In this document: positions 35,435 to 44,042 of the stretch, piece by piece
Layout of the letters: every line of letters begins with the position of its first letter
Numbering within the stretch: the stretch's first letter is position 1
NCBI RefSeq assembly: GCF_017315725.1
Contig: NZ_JAFLRG010000001.1
Coordinates: 3,906,001 to 3,970,000, forward strand
Origin: Trinickia acidisoli
GTDB taxonomy: Bacteria; Pseudomonadota; Gammaproteobacteria; Burkholderiales; Burkholderiaceae
Direction: 5' to 3'
Length of the DNA stretch: 64,000 nt
Program-made: the position numbers and the translations under genes
The notes under the pieces: generated by a model
Databases searched by the model: none
Told to the model about the DNA's origin: nothing
The model's input: only the letters and a program-made list of their open reading frames with translations

Positions 35435-36430
35435 TTATTTCCAAGGGCGATGGTAAGCGCCAAGCGTGTGCTGCTGGCCTTCGGCAACGTTGTCGAGTTC
35501 GCTCATCCAGCCCGGCCTGACGCTGTAACGCTGGGCATTCGCGCGGCATTGATCGATGGCCTCGCGCCAAACGCGCGTCACCTGCGCCACGTAGGCCGGG
35601 CTGCGTTGCCGCCCTTCGATCTTGATCGCGCGTATGCCCATCCCCATGAGGCGCGGCAGCAACTCGAGCGTGTTCAAGCTCGTCGGCTCCTCGATCGCGT
35701 AGTAGTGCTCGTCGCCCACCTCGAAACGGCCTTTGCACAAGGTCGGATAGCCGGCGTTCTCGTCGTCGGCGTAGCGGTCGATGAGTACGCCGTTCAAGCG
35801 CGATTCGAGGCCCTGTGGCGTCCTCTGCCAGCGCACGTGTTTGGCCGGAGAACACACGCCGTGCGTATTCGGCGATTCGCCCGTCACATACGACGACAAC
35901 GCGCAGCGCCCTTCCACCATCACGCACAAGCTGCCGAAGCCGAACACCTCGAGTTCCACCGTCGTGTTCTCGGTCACGTGCTCGACTTGCGTCAACGACA
36001 GCACGCGCGGCAGCACGGCACGCGAGATGCCGAAGTGCGCTTGATAGAAGTTGATCGCTTCGTAATTCGTCGCGGAACCCTGCACCGAGAGATGCAAACG
36101 CAAGCCGGGATGGCGTTCGCGTGCGTAGCGCATGAGCCCCGGATCGGCCATGATGACCGCGTCGATGCCTGCCGCCGCCGCGCGATCGACGGCCGCGCGC
36201 CATATGGGCCACGCGCTCGCCTGCGGGTAGGTATTGAGCGCGAGAAAGACCTTGCGTCCGCACGCATGGGCATAGTCGATGCCGCTCGCGATTGCGGCTT
36301 CGTCGAAATTTAGGCCTGCGAAGTTTCTTGCATTCGTCGCATCGCGGAACCCGAGGTAGACGCAATCGGCGCCGTTATCGATCGCGGCTTTCAGCGCGGG
36401 CAAACTGCCGGCCGGACACACCAGCTCCAT
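35435..36430 (-). CDS. ubiU: UbiU, iron-sulfur protein of anaerobic ubiquinone hydroxylation
   Basis: Starting at MELVCPAGSLP (ATG at 36430) the protein is 331 aa and places cysteines at 169, 176, 193 and 232, the same numbering as the Fe-S ligands reported for E. coli UbiU. This decides the start, although an upstream ATG at 36454 would add eight residues and neither has a strong ribosome site. The protein belongs to the U32 family and partners UbiV. The nitronate monooxygenase gene ends 30-50 bases upstream, so the four genes appear to form one operon. Confidence 0.95.
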   Translation of the reverse strand: MELVCPAGSLPALKAAIDNGADCVYLGFRDATNARNFAGLNFDEAAIASGIDYAHACGRKVFLALNTYPQASAWPIWRAAVDRAAAAGIDAVIMADPGLMRYARERHPGLRLHLSVQGSATNYEAINFYQAHFGISRAVLPRVLSLTQVEHVTENTTVELEVFGFGSLCVMVEGRCALSSYVTGESPNTHGVCSPAKHVRWQRTPQGLESRLNGVLIDRYADDENAGYPTLCKGRFEVGDEHYYAIEEPTSLNTLELLPRLMGMGIRAIKIEGRQRSPAYVAQVTRVWREAIDQCRANAQRYSVRPGWMSELDNVAEGQQHTLGAYHRPWK

Positions 36431-36483
36431 CTGTTGGGATCGCTCGTTCGTCATAGAGATACCGCTCACATCGCCGCCGGCAA

Positions 36484-37695
36484 TTACGCCGCCTCATGAA
36501 ATTGCGCCGAAGCCTCATCGGTCGTCGAAACCGATTCGATCATAGGCATCGCGCCCGTCAGCAGATAGTCGATCAGCTCGCGGGACGGACGGATGCGATT
36601 GCCGAACGGCAGCGGCTCGGAGCCTCGGAAGAAGAGCCCGCGTTTGACATCGCCGGCAAGCGCGTAGGCAAGCCGCTGGTCGATGCAGAACTGCCCATGT
36701 TTCGCGATGCCGTCGCGCAAGCCGCACTGCTGCAGACAATCGAATCCCACTGTGCATCGACGCGCTTTCGCCACGCGCTGCAGCTTCGCCTCCTTCTCCA
36801 AGTATTCGGCGAGCCACGGCGTGCGCACGGCACGCGCCGGCAAACCCGCCACGCTCATGAACGTGACGACGTCCTCGGGCGTCGCATCGACGAGCGCCTG
36901 TTTGAAGTTCGGATGCGCATCGCCCTCTTCGGTCACCGCGAACGGCGTGCCCAGTTGCACGGCCGTGGCGCCGAGCGAAACGAGTGCGCGCACCTGCTCG
37001 TGCGTATGAATGCCGCCCGCGACAATGAGTGGAATCTGTTCTCGTTCGAGGCCGAGGTCTTTGAATAACGCCAGCGTTCCCTCGATCACCTCGGGAAACG
37101 CGAAGCTCGGATTCGCAACGCCGTCGAGCGTCGGCGCGCCAAGGTGCCCGGCCGCATAGCGTGGGTTCTCGATGACGATCGCGTCGGGCAGCCGGTGCTT
37201 GCGCATCCATTTCTTGATGACGAGGCCGATGCCGCGCGCATCCGACAAGATCGGAATCAAGGCGACTTCGGGATGCTCGGCCGTCAGCTCGGGCAAGTCG
37301 AGCGGCAGCCCTGCTCCCACGACGACGGCATGCGCGCCGCTTTCGCACGCGCATCGCACATAGTCGGCATAGGCCGATACCGCCCGCATCACATTGACGG
37401 CCACCGCTCCCTTGCCGGCCGATAGCGCCAATGCAGCGCGCACCTCGCGCGCCAAAGCTTCGAGATTGACGGCATCGATCAGTGCGCGATCGCGCGAACG
37501 CGCTGTCTTGACCATCAAGTCAGGATGATGCCGACGCAAGTCGACACTCGATATCGTCCCCATCGCGCCGAGCGAGGCGACGGTTCCAGCCAAGCGATGC
37601 GCGGAGACGCCCACCCCCATTCCGCCCTGCACGATCGGCAATAACGTCTTGCCTTTGATCCGCAGCGATTCGAATACAACCATCGGCACTGACAC
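36484..37695 (-). CDS. Nitronate monooxygenase-family flavoprotein
   Basis: The 403 aa TIM-barrel FMN protein starts with LLPIVQGGMGVGVS and contains AGGIHTHEQVRALVSLGATAVQLG, the phosphate-binding part of the 2-nitropropane dioxygenase family. A Cys-rich segment follows (CTVGFDCLQQCGLRDG), seen in a subgroup of long family members. The GTG at 37695 has GAGG seven bases upstream; an ATG four codons later is the alternative. True nitronate oxidation is not certain for this subgroup. Leading an operon with ubiU-ubiV-ubiT suggests a job in anaerobic or redox metabolism. Confidence 0.85.
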   Translation of the reverse strand: MSVPMVVFESLRIKGKTLLPIVQGGMGVGVSAHRLAGTVASLGAMGTISSVDLRRHHPDLMVKTARSRDRALIDAVNLEALAREVRAALALSAGKGAVAVNVMRAVSAYADYVRCACESGAHAVVVGAGLPLDLPELTAEHPEVALIPILSDARGIGLVIKKWMRKHRLPDAIVIENPRYAAGHLGAPTLDGVANPSFAFPEVIEGTLALFKDLGLEREQIPLIVAGGIHTHEQVRALVSLGATAVQLGTPFAVTEEGDAHPNFKQALVDATPEDVVTFMSVAGLPARAVRTPWLAEYLEKEAKLQRVAKARRCTVGFDCLQQCGLRDGIAKHGQFCIDQRLAYALAGDVKRGLFFRGSEPLPFGNRIRPSRELIDYLLTGAMPMIESVSTTDEASAQFHEAA

Positions 37696-37755
37696 GGGAC
37701 ATCCTCACGACGTTCGAAGTATCCGAGAGTGTGCGGCGACGGTCCCCCGCAGACC

Positions 37756-37769
37756 TTAACTTGGGTCAA
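37756..37769. promoter_or_regulatory. Candidate FNR/Dnr box before the nitronate monooxygenase-ubi operon
   Basis: Read on the minus strand the site is TTGAC-CCAA-GTTAA, seven of ten positions matching TTGAT-N4-ATCAA, and its TTGAC half is typical of the FNR/Dnr class. It is centred about 67 bases upstream of the GTG at 37695, in the gap shared with the divergent DUF2249 gene. Confidence 0.4.
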
Positions 37770-37912
37770 GAACGGGTTTCGCTTGCAGCGTATCCTCGAC
37801 GCGAACGAGGGTAATGGCGGCTCACGCCGCGCCCTTTGCTATCGTGGGCCAGAAGTCTTATTCCGTTATTCGCGCCGCGTCGTGTAGGGCGAGGTGCGAC
37901 GAAGAACCGCGC

Positions 37913-38146
37913 ATGAAACCGCTTGTTTGTGACACTACGCTCGCGCTATGCGGGCTCGAACCGCCCGAACCGATGGAGCGCGTGCTCGCCGCGTTGCCCA
38001 CGCTTGTCGACGGCCGCTATCTGCGCATGGTCATCGATCGTGAGCCGTTGCCGCTCTATGCGCTGCTCACACGCGGCGGCTTCGACTACGAAGTGCGCGG
38101 TCCGCACACCGGGCGCTACGATATCGACATTTGGCGCCGGCGCTGA
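37913..38146 (+). CDS. Short DUF2249-domain protein
   Basis: The 77 aa protein matches the core of DUF2249 (GLEPPEPMERVLAALPTL, RMVIDREPLPLYALL) and lacks the Cys tail of the copy at 28769. The ATG at 37913 was chosen because the domain begins there; the upstream frame is unrelated. Its stop shares one base with the start of the next gene (TGATG), so the two are coupled. The function is unknown, but the association with membrane haem proteins and anaerobic genes recurs here. Confidence 0.85.
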   Translation: MKPLVCDTTLALCGLEPPEPMERVLAALPTLVDGRYLRMVIDREPLPLYALLTRGGFDYEVRGPHTGRYDIDIWRRR

Positions 38147-39468
38147 TGCGGCGTCATCTCGCGCTCGACGCATCACCCACACTCGGCGCACCGTTGCGAT
38201 TCTTCTTGAACGCGCCCGTGTTCGCGTCGCTTGCCGCGGCATTGCTGCTGTATGCGGGACCGTCCACATGGGCTACACGCTGGTCGCCGTATGCGCTCGC
38301 CGCGACCCATCTCATGACGCTCGGGGTATTCGCGAGCGTCATGATGGGTGCGCTGATGCAGATTCTGCCCGTCGTTGCCGGCGTTCACGTTGCCTCGGTT
38401 CGAAGAAGCGCCGCGGGCATTCATGCCCTGCTCACGTTCGGCACGCTCGCCCTCGCGCTTGCGTTCATTAGTTCGGAGACCGAACTATTTCCGATCGCCG
38501 CACTGGCCTGTGGCGCAGCCGCCCTGTGGTTCGTCGTCGCATGCGCGATCGGCCTTGCGCGTGCATCGTCGGCCGCCGTCCCCGGCGTCGTCGATATCCT
38601 GCACGCGGTTCGCCTCGCGCTGGCCGCGCTGATCGTTACCGTGGCACTCGGCGCGACACTGGCCGTCTCGCTTACGTGGCCCATGTCGGTACCGGTCGTC
38701 GCATTGACCGATCTTCATTGGACGTGGGGATTGGCAGGATGGATAGGACTCCTAACCGTTGGCATAGCCTATCAAGTCATTCCGATGTTTCAAGTTACCG
38801 AGCCCTACCCTCGCCTGCTCGCTCGTGCGTTCGCGCCGCTCGCGTTTCTGACGCTCGTGCTGGCGTCGTTATCGAACTTTGTCTTACAAGCGCTCGAACC
38901 CGCCGCCACGCCATGGTTCGTCGCCCAGCCGTTTGCGGGCTACGTCGTCTTTGCCGTCGTCACGCTCGTATTGCTCGGCCGTCGCAAGCGCATCGGCGCC
39001 GATACGACAACGCTCTATTGGCGAACGTCGATGGTCAGCATCGTCTGCGGTGCGCTGACGTGGGCGATCGCATCGGCAACGCATCGGCCGTCGCTCGACG
39101 TAACGATCGGCGTGCTGTTGCTCGTGGGGGTAGTCGCATCGGCGATCAACGGCATGCTCTACAAGATCGTTCCGTTCCTGCTCTGGTATCACTTGCAGGC
39201 ATCGATCGACGAGCGTTCGCCGCTCGTGCCGAAAATGAAAACCGTCTTGCCCGACTCGCAGGCTCGCAGGCAATACTGGGCGCATCTGTGCGCGTTGCTG
39301 ATGCTGCTCGCGGCAAGCGCGTGGCCCGCTGCGCTAGCCCGGCCCGCCGCGTTCGTGTTCGGCGTCTCGAGCGTGTGGCTCGGCGTCGACATGGCACGCG
39401 CGATGCGCATCTATCTGCGCGTCAAGCGCGAACTTTCCTTAGTACGCGCAGGCGGCACGCAGCTTTGA
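38146..39468 (+). CDS. Polytopic membrane protein coupled to DUF2249
   Basis: The 440 aa protein has about twelve hydrophobic segments with His in several helices (ATHLMTLGVFASVMMGALMQ, LTDLHWTWGLAGWIG, LLWYHLQ), a pattern like haem-copper oxidase or NnrS-related membrane proteins. I do not recognise a named family. It starts at the ATG overlapping the DUF2249 stop. Its last 30 bases overlap the end of the convergent Dnr-like gene. It resembles the 27485 protein in style, size and DUF2249 pairing, so the two may do related jobs. Confidence 0.8.
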   Translation: MRRHLALDASPTLGAPLRFFLNAPVFASLAAALLLYAGPSTWATRWSPYALAATHLMTLGVFASVMMGALMQILPVVAGVHVASVRRSAAGIHALLTFGTLALALAFISSETELFPIAALACGAAALWFVVACAIGLARASSAAVPGVVDILHAVRLALAALIVTVALGATLAVSLTWPMSVPVVALTDLHWTWGLAGWIGLLTVGIAYQVIPMFQVTEPYPRLLARAFAPLAFLTLVLASLSNFVLQALEPAATPWFVAQPFAGYVVFAVVTLVLLGRRKRIGADTTTLYWRTSMVSIVCGALTWAIASATHRPSLDVTIGVLLLVGVVASAINGMLYKIVPFLLWYHLQASIDERSPLVPKMKTVLPDSQARRQYWAHLCALLMLLAASAWPAALARPAAFVFGVSSVWLGVDMARAMRIYLRVKRELSLVRAGGTQL

Positions 39469-40140
39469 CGGATCGGGAATGACGATCTCGCGCCCGTTGA
39501 TGGCCAACAGGCCACGCGTGCCGAGCTCGTGCAAGATCCGCGAAAAATGCTCAGGCGTGAGATTGAGCCTCGAGGCGACCATCTTCTTACCCGCTTCGAG
39601 TTGCACACGGATGCCCGCCAGCTCTGGGCCCGGCTCCGGCTCGCCCTGTTGCGCAAGCAGATAGCCGATCACACGATGCGTACCCGAGCGCAACGAGTAT
39701 GCTTCGACGTCGCGCATCAATGCGTGCAAGCGCGCACTCATGCCCGCGAGCATCTTGCAGGCGAAATCGGGATCGCCGCGCAGCTCGCTTACGATCGCGG
39801 CTTTCGTGACATGCAACAGCAGCGAATCGGCCAGCGCTTGGGCCGAGACGAAATACGGCTTGCCGAGAAACATCAGCGCTTCGCCGAAGCTGTCGCCGGG
39901 GCCGACGAGCCGCACGACCTTTTCTTCACCAAGCGGCGAGATGACGCTGAGCTTGATCTGGCCGTACACGACGGCGTGCAAGCCCGTGCAGGCATCGCCG
40001 CAATGAAACACCATCTCCTTGCGCGCCACCGGTTGCTGCGTGGTGCCTTGCGCGACGCGATCGAGTTCGTCGGCCCCAAGCTCGTTGAACAGCGGCATGC
40101 GTGCCAGAAAGTCCTGGACGCGAATCTTCCCTTTTTGCAT
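39439..40140 (-). CDS. Crp/Fnr-family regulator, Dnr-like
   Basis: The 233 aa protein has the cyclic-nucleotide-type sensor fold (residues about 15-130; EKVVRLVGPGDSFGEALMFLG is the best match to Dnr/NnrR proteins) and a C-terminal helix-turn-helix (LNLTPEHFSRILHELG). It lacks the N-terminal Cys cluster of FNR, so it does not sense oxygen by Fe-S. Dnr-type members sense NO through haem and activate nor and nir genes. It follows hemN by 22 bases in the same operon. The partner gene and context support NO-responsive control, although the ligand is inferred. Confidence 0.82.
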   Translation of the reverse strand: MQKGKIRVQDFLARMPLFNELGADELDRVAQGTTQQPVARKEMVFHCGDACTGLHAVVYGQIKLSVISPLGEEKVVRLVGPGDSFGEALMFLGKPYFVSAQALADSLLLHVTKAAIVSELRGDPDFACKMLAGMSARLHALMRDVEAYSLRSGTHRVIGYLLAQQGEPEPGPELAGIRVQLEAGKKMVASRLNLTPEHFSRILHELGTRGLLAINGREIVIPDPSKLRAACAY

Positions 40141-40162
40141 GTGCGCCCTCCGTCGGCTTGGT

Positions 40163-41617
40163 CTAGATCAGCTTCGAATACGTGGCCGTGCTCGGTCGCG
40201 CAAGGTATTTGTCGAACGTCATCGCGACGGCACGCACGAACAGGCGCCCCTTCGGCAAGATGCGAATCGCGGCGTCACCCACTTCGATGAGTTCCGCTTC
40301 AACGAGCGGCCGCAACGCGGTCAGCTCGGATTCGAAATAGCGCGCGAATTCGATCTCGTGCCGCGCTTCGATCGCGCGATAGTCGAGCGGCACGCTGCAC
40401 ATCAACGTCATGACGACTTCGCGGCGCAGCATATCGTCGGCGCTGAGCGTCAGGCCCCGCTCGACGGGCAACCGCCCTTCGTCCAAGCATTCGTAATACG
40501 TCTTGATCGAACGCGTCGACTGGCAATAGCTGCGACCGATCTTGCCGATCGCCGAAACGCCGAAGCCGATGAGATCGCATTCGGCCCTCGTCGTATAGCC
40601 TTGGAAATTGCGGTGCAAGCTGTTGTCACGCAGCGCTCGGCTCAGTTCGTCATCGGGCTTCGCAAAATGATCGAGGCCGATATAAACGTACCCCGCATCG
40701 AGCAGCCGGCGCGTCGCGCGCATGAAGATTCGCAGCCGTTCCTCCGCGAGCGGCAATTCGCGCGCGTCGATCAATCGTTGCGCCTTGAATCGGCTCGGCA
40801 AATGCGCGTAGTTGTACAACGCGATGCGATCGGGCGCGAGGCGCACGACCTCGTCTAGCGTGCGGTCGAAGCTCGCGACCGATTGCCGCGGCAGGCCGTA
40901 GATGAGATCGACATTGACCGACTCGAAACCGGCGTCGCGACTCGCGCCCAGCGCGCGCTCCACCATGTCGAGCGGCTGAATGCGATTGACGGCCTGCTGC
41001 ACCGCGGGATCGAAATCCTGCACGCCGAAGCTCGTGCGATTGAACCCCAGCGCGCCGAGCTGCGACAGCGTGTCGGGCGTTACCGTGCGCGGGTCGATCT
41101 CCACGCCGAGTTCGGCGTCCGCGGCGAAGTCGAAATGTCGGTGCAGGGCTTCGTTCAGACGACCCAGCTCGGCGATGCTGAAGAACGTGGGCGTGCCGCC
41201 GCCCAAATGCAGTTGCTGCACATGTGACGTGCGTCGATCGGCGCCGAGTTCAGGCGCGACCAGCGCCATCTCGCGAAGTAGGTAGTCGAGGTATTGGGCC
41301 GCGCGGCTGTGATCGCGCGTGATGATCTTGTTGCAGGCGCAGAAGTAGCAAAGCTGCTCGCAAAACGGCAGGTGCACGTATATCGACAGCGGCGATTGCG
41401 TTGCGCCGCTCGCGCGTTCGGCGAGGTGGCCGCGATAGGCCGCTTCGTCGAACTCGGGCACGAAGCGGTCGGCGCTCGGGTAGGACGTATAGCGCGGGCC
41501 CGCGTTGTCGAAGCGACGAATCAGCGCTTCCGATAGGTCGATGTCGGCGAAGCGGCCGACATCGGACGACTCGACCTGCGGCGGGGTCTCGCGGCGTGGC
41601 GCCAAATGAGCAGACAT
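40163..41617 (-). CDS. hemN: Oxygen-independent coproporphyrinogen III oxidase
   Basis: The 484 aa radical-SAM enzyme converts coproporphyrinogen III to protoporphyrinogen IX without oxygen. The motif CEQLCYFCACN gives cluster ligands Cys86, Cys90, Cys93, with Cys95 also conserved as in HemN. GGGTPTFF and the long HemN C-terminal domain (NFQGYTTRAECDLIGFG) exclude a HemW-type relative. The ATG at 41617 gives the standard start; ten extra codons upstream were rejected. An FNR-like site lies about 84 bases upstream. Confidence 0.96.
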   Translation of the reverse strand: MSAHLAPRRETPPQVESSDVGRFADIDLSEALIRRFDNAGPRYTSYPSADRFVPEFDEAAYRGHLAERASGATQSPLSIYVHLPFCEQLCYFCACNKIITRDHSRAAQYLDYLLREMALVAPELGADRRTSHVQQLHLGGGTPTFFSIAELGRLNEALHRHFDFAADAELGVEIDPRTVTPDTLSQLGALGFNRTSFGVQDFDPAVQQAVNRIQPLDMVERALGASRDAGFESVNVDLIYGLPRQSVASFDRTLDEVVRLAPDRIALYNYAHLPSRFKAQRLIDARELPLAEERLRIFMRATRRLLDAGYVYIGLDHFAKPDDELSRALRDNSLHRNFQGYTTRAECDLIGFGVSAIGKIGRSYCQSTRSIKTYYECLDEGRLPVERGLTLSADDMLRREVVMTLMCSVPLDYRAIEARHEIEFARYFESELTALRPLVEAELIEVGDAAIRILPKGRLFVRAVAMTFDKYLARPSTATYSKLI

Positions 41618-41694
41618 GTGCTTTCTCGTGGACGTGCATGACCGCACGGCGATGCGGCTCTACGGTCATTATCGAACCGGTCGGCGCCGAAAAC

Positions 41695-41708
41695 TTGATG
41701 CATGTCAT
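41695..41708. promoter_or_regulatory. Candidate FNR box before hemN
   Basis: TTGAT-GCAT-GTCAT on the plus strand matches the FNR consensus TTGAT-N4-ATCAA at eight of ten positions. It is centred about 84 bases upstream of hemN and 110 bases upstream of the divergent nsrR. hemN is a classic FNR/Anr target, and fnr and a Dnr-like gene are in this window. Confidence 0.5.
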
Positions 41709-41812
41709 CCATGTTTCGATCGCGCGTTCGCTACGGGGGCGGCGTTGCATCCATCGTCGCAAGCAGTGGCTCGCCTAAAAGATATATAATTCATCGACTT
41801 TATAGGTGCGCT

Positions 41813-42283
41813 ATGCGACTCACTGACTTCACCGATTACAGCCTGCGCGTATTGATGTATGCGGCCGTACGCTCGGACGAACTCGTTACGATCGCCGAAA
41901 TCTCGGCGTCGCTCGGCATCGCACGAGGTCATCTCGTCAAGATCGTGCATGCGCTCGGGCGTGCCGGTTATCTGAGCACGACGCGCGGCAGGACAGGGGG
42001 CTTGAAGCTCGGCCGTCCGGCTTCGCGCATCACCGTCGGGGATGTCGTGCGCACGATGGAGCCGGACTTTCGCATGGTCGAGTGCTTCGACACGGAAGGC
42101 AATGCCTGCGTGATCACCGCGGCATGCGGCCTGCGCGGTGTGCTCGGCAGCGCGTTGCGCGCCTACTTCGAGGTGCTCGATAAATTCACGTTGGCCGACA
42201 TCGCGGCCGAGCAGGGCAAGCTTTTGCGGCTGATCGGATTGACCGCGACCGAGCGGCCGCTCGTGCGCCTCGCGCGCAAGTGA
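41813..42283 (+). CDS. nsrR: Rrf2-family nitric-oxide-sensing repressor NsrR
   Basis: The 156 aa protein starts MRLTDFTDYSLRVLMY, typical of NsrR, with a winged-helix domain (IAEISASLGIARGHLVKIVHALG). Cluster ligands Cys91, Cys99 and Cys105 have the spacing known from Bacillus NsrR. NO destroys the Fe-S cluster and frees target promoters. The ATG at 41813 is chosen over an upstream start in unrelated sequence. The gene is divergent from hemN. A natural target is norB at 24745, whose promoter has an NsrR-like site. Confidence 0.93.
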   Translation: MRLTDFTDYSLRVLMYAAVRSDELVTIAEISASLGIARGHLVKIVHALGRAGYLSTTRGRTGGLKLGRPASRITVGDVVRTMEPDFRMVECFDTEGNACVITAACGLRGVLGSALRAYFEVLDKFTLADIAAEQGKLLRLIGLTATERPLVRLARK

Positions 42284-42327
42284 GCGATTGACGGCAGGGC
42301 AGCGCGCTCCGCGCTCCCTACGCTCGA

Positions 42328-43188
42328 TCAAAGCGCGTTGAGTGGAATCTTCAGGTAACGGACGCCGTTCGATTCGGCCGGCGGCATATCGCCGGCCCGG
42401 ATGTTCACCTGGACGGCAGGCAAAATCAGCACCGGCATCGAGAGCGTGCGATCGCGTGCGACCCGCATCTCGACGAACTCGTCTTCGGACACGCCCTCGT
42501 GCAGATGCACGTTCGCGCGGCGCTCGTCGTCGACGGTCGTCTCGCAGCTCGCCACGCGCGACGCCGGCGGGTAGTCGTGGCACATGAACAAGCGCGTTCG
42601 CGGCGGCAGCGACAACAGCTTGCGCACCGACCGGTACAGCGTATGCGCATCGCCGCCGGGGAAGTCGCAACGCGCCGAGCCCACGTCGGGCATGAACAGC
42701 GTATCGCCGACGAAAACCGCATCGCCGATCTGGTAGGCGATATCGGCCGGCGTATGGCCGGGCACGTGCAGCGCGCGCGCGGCCAGCGCACCGATCTCGA
42801 ACGTTTCGTCGTCCTTGAACAAGTGGTCGAATTGGGTGCCGTCTTCCGACACGTCGGCGCCCAGATTGAACACCCCTTTGAACTTGTGCTGAACGGCGCG
42901 GATTTGCTCGCCGATGCCGATCTTGCCGCCGAGCTGCTGCTTCAAATACTGCGCCGCCGACAGATGATCGGCGTGCGCATGCGTTTCGAGCAGCCATTGC
43001 ACCTGCAAGCGGTGCTCGCGCACGAAGGCGACGACGCGCTCGCTCGACGCCGTCGACGTGCGGCCCGACTTCGGATCGTAATCGAGCACCGAATCGATGA
43101 CGGCAGCCGGCGTGCCGTCTCCGGCATGCACGACGTAGGTGAACGTGGACGTGGCGGTATCGAAAAACGGCTCTACGTTGGGATGCAT
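42328..43188 (-). CDS. MBL-fold hydrolase, persulfide dioxygenase/Blh-like
   Basis: The 286 aa protein has the metallo-beta-lactamase metal motif THAHADH, the later GHTPAD and GDTLFMPDVG motifs, and the overall length of the ETHE1/Blh-type sulfur dioxygenases. These oxidise glutathione persulfide to sulfite. The ATG at 43188 follows GAGG. It is divergent from a BigR/SqrR-like regulator, the same arrangement as blh and bigR in Xylella and Agrobacterium, supporting a role in sulfide detoxification. Confidence 0.87.
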   Translation of the reverse strand: MHPNVEPFFDTATSTFTYVVHAGDGTPAAVIDSVLDYDPKSGRTSTASSERVVAFVREHRLQVQWLLETHAHADHLSAAQYLKQQLGGKIGIGEQIRAVQHKFKGVFNLGADVSEDGTQFDHLFKDDETFEIGALAARALHVPGHTPADIAYQIGDAVFVGDTLFMPDVGSARCDFPGGDAHTLYRSVRKLLSLPPRTRLFMCHDYPPASRVASCETTVDDERRANVHLHEGVSEDEFVEMRVARDRTLSMPVLILPAVQVNIRAGDMPPAESNGVRYLKIPLNAL

Positions 43189-43215
43189 CGTCAAGCCTCG
43201 TTTTGATGGGTTATG

Positions 43216-43243
43216 TTGTCAAAACAATATATCGATCAATATA
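43216..43243. promoter_or_regulatory. AT-rich operator region between MBL and ArsR-type regulator genes
   Basis: CAATATA occurs twice in direct orientation (43225-43231 and 43237-43243), 12 bases apart, and TTGT-CAAA-ACAA forms an inverted repeat at 43216-43227. This AT-rich island in GC-rich DNA lies between the divergent genes, where a BigR-type repressor would act. Confidence 0.45.
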
Positions 43244-43283
43244 ATGTACGTCAACATACTGACAGCCATTGAGATCGAACCCG

Positions 43284-43619
43284 ATGCAAAACCAGCTTAG
43301 TGCACAAAGGTTGGAAGACCTACGTGAATCGGCGGCACAGTGTTGCGCATTGCTCAAAGCGATGGCCCACGAAGATCGGCTGCTGCTGCTGTGCCAACTC
43401 ACGGAAGGCGAGCACAACGTCGGCCAGCTCGAGGAACGCGTCGGGCTTCGCCAGCCAAGCCTGTCGCAGCATTTGGGCGTGCTGCGCGAGGAGGGGCTCG
43501 TGGCCGCGCGGCGAGAGGGGAAATACATCTACTACCGCCTCGCCGGCCACGAAGTCGTGCGCGTCATGCAAACGCTCTCGGAACTCTTTTGCGGTAAGAC
43601 GAAAGGGACTACGCCATGA
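43284..43619 (+). CDS. ArsR-family persulfide-sensing repressor (BigR/SqrR-like)
   Basis: The 111 aa winged-helix protein (LEERVGLRQPSLSQHLGVLREEG) has Cys37 and Cys103, separated by 66 positions, the same spacing as the redox cysteine pair of BigR (42/108) and SqrR (41/107) that forms a tetrasulfide bridge. A further Cys pair at 20-21 is nearby. The ATG at 43284 is used; a TTG at 43269 is possible. It overlaps the yeeE gene by four bases, and together with the divergent MBL gene forms a sulfide-response unit. Confidence 0.88.
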   Translation: MQNQLSAQRLEDLRESAAQCCALLKAMAHEDRLLLLCQLTEGEHNVGQLEERVGLRQPSLSQHLGVLREEGLVAARREGKYIYYRLAGHEVVRVMQTLSELFCGKTKGTTP

Positions 43620-44041
43620 GCATCGATATGGTGCACTTCACGCCCGTGTCCGCCGTGGCAGGCGGGGTGGCAATCGGCGTCGCCGCGGCGCTCTATATGC
43701 TGCTCAACGGCCGCATTGCCGGCATCAGCGGCATGCTGGGGAGCTTGATCGATACTCGAGCGGCGAACCGTGCGGCGCCGTTCGCGTTTCTTGCAGGCTT
43801 GGTCGCCGCGCCATGGTTGTGGCGCGTTTTCGCGTCGTTGCCGGGCGTGACCATTTCCGCATCCGATTCGACGCTGATCGTCGCCGGGTTGCTCGTGGGC
43901 TTCGGCACCCGCTATGGCTCCGGCTGCACGAGCGGCCACGGCGTATGCGGCATCTCGCGCGGCTCGGCCCGCTCGCTAGCCGCGACGGCTACGTTCATAT
44001 CATTCGGAGTCCTAACCGTCTTTCTGTTTCATCACGTCTAG
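43616..44041 (+). CDS. YeeE/YedE half-transporter, first part
   Basis: This 141 aa membrane protein has four hydrophobic segments and the motif GFGTRYGSGCTSGHGVCG with the conserved Cys that handles sulfur in YeeE/YedE (thiosulfate) transporters. It is only half the length of full YeeE, and the second half follows as a separate gene one base later. The start overlaps the regulator stop as ATGA. It likely moves a reduced sulfur species. Confidence 0.9.
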   Translation: MSIDMVHFTPVSAVAGGVAIGVAAALYMLLNGRIAGISGMLGSLIDTRAANRAAPFAFLAGLVAAPWLWRVFASLPGVTISASDSTLIVAGLLVGFGTRYGSGCTSGHGVCGISRGSARSLAATATFISFGVLTVFLFHHV

Positions 44042-44042
44042 C

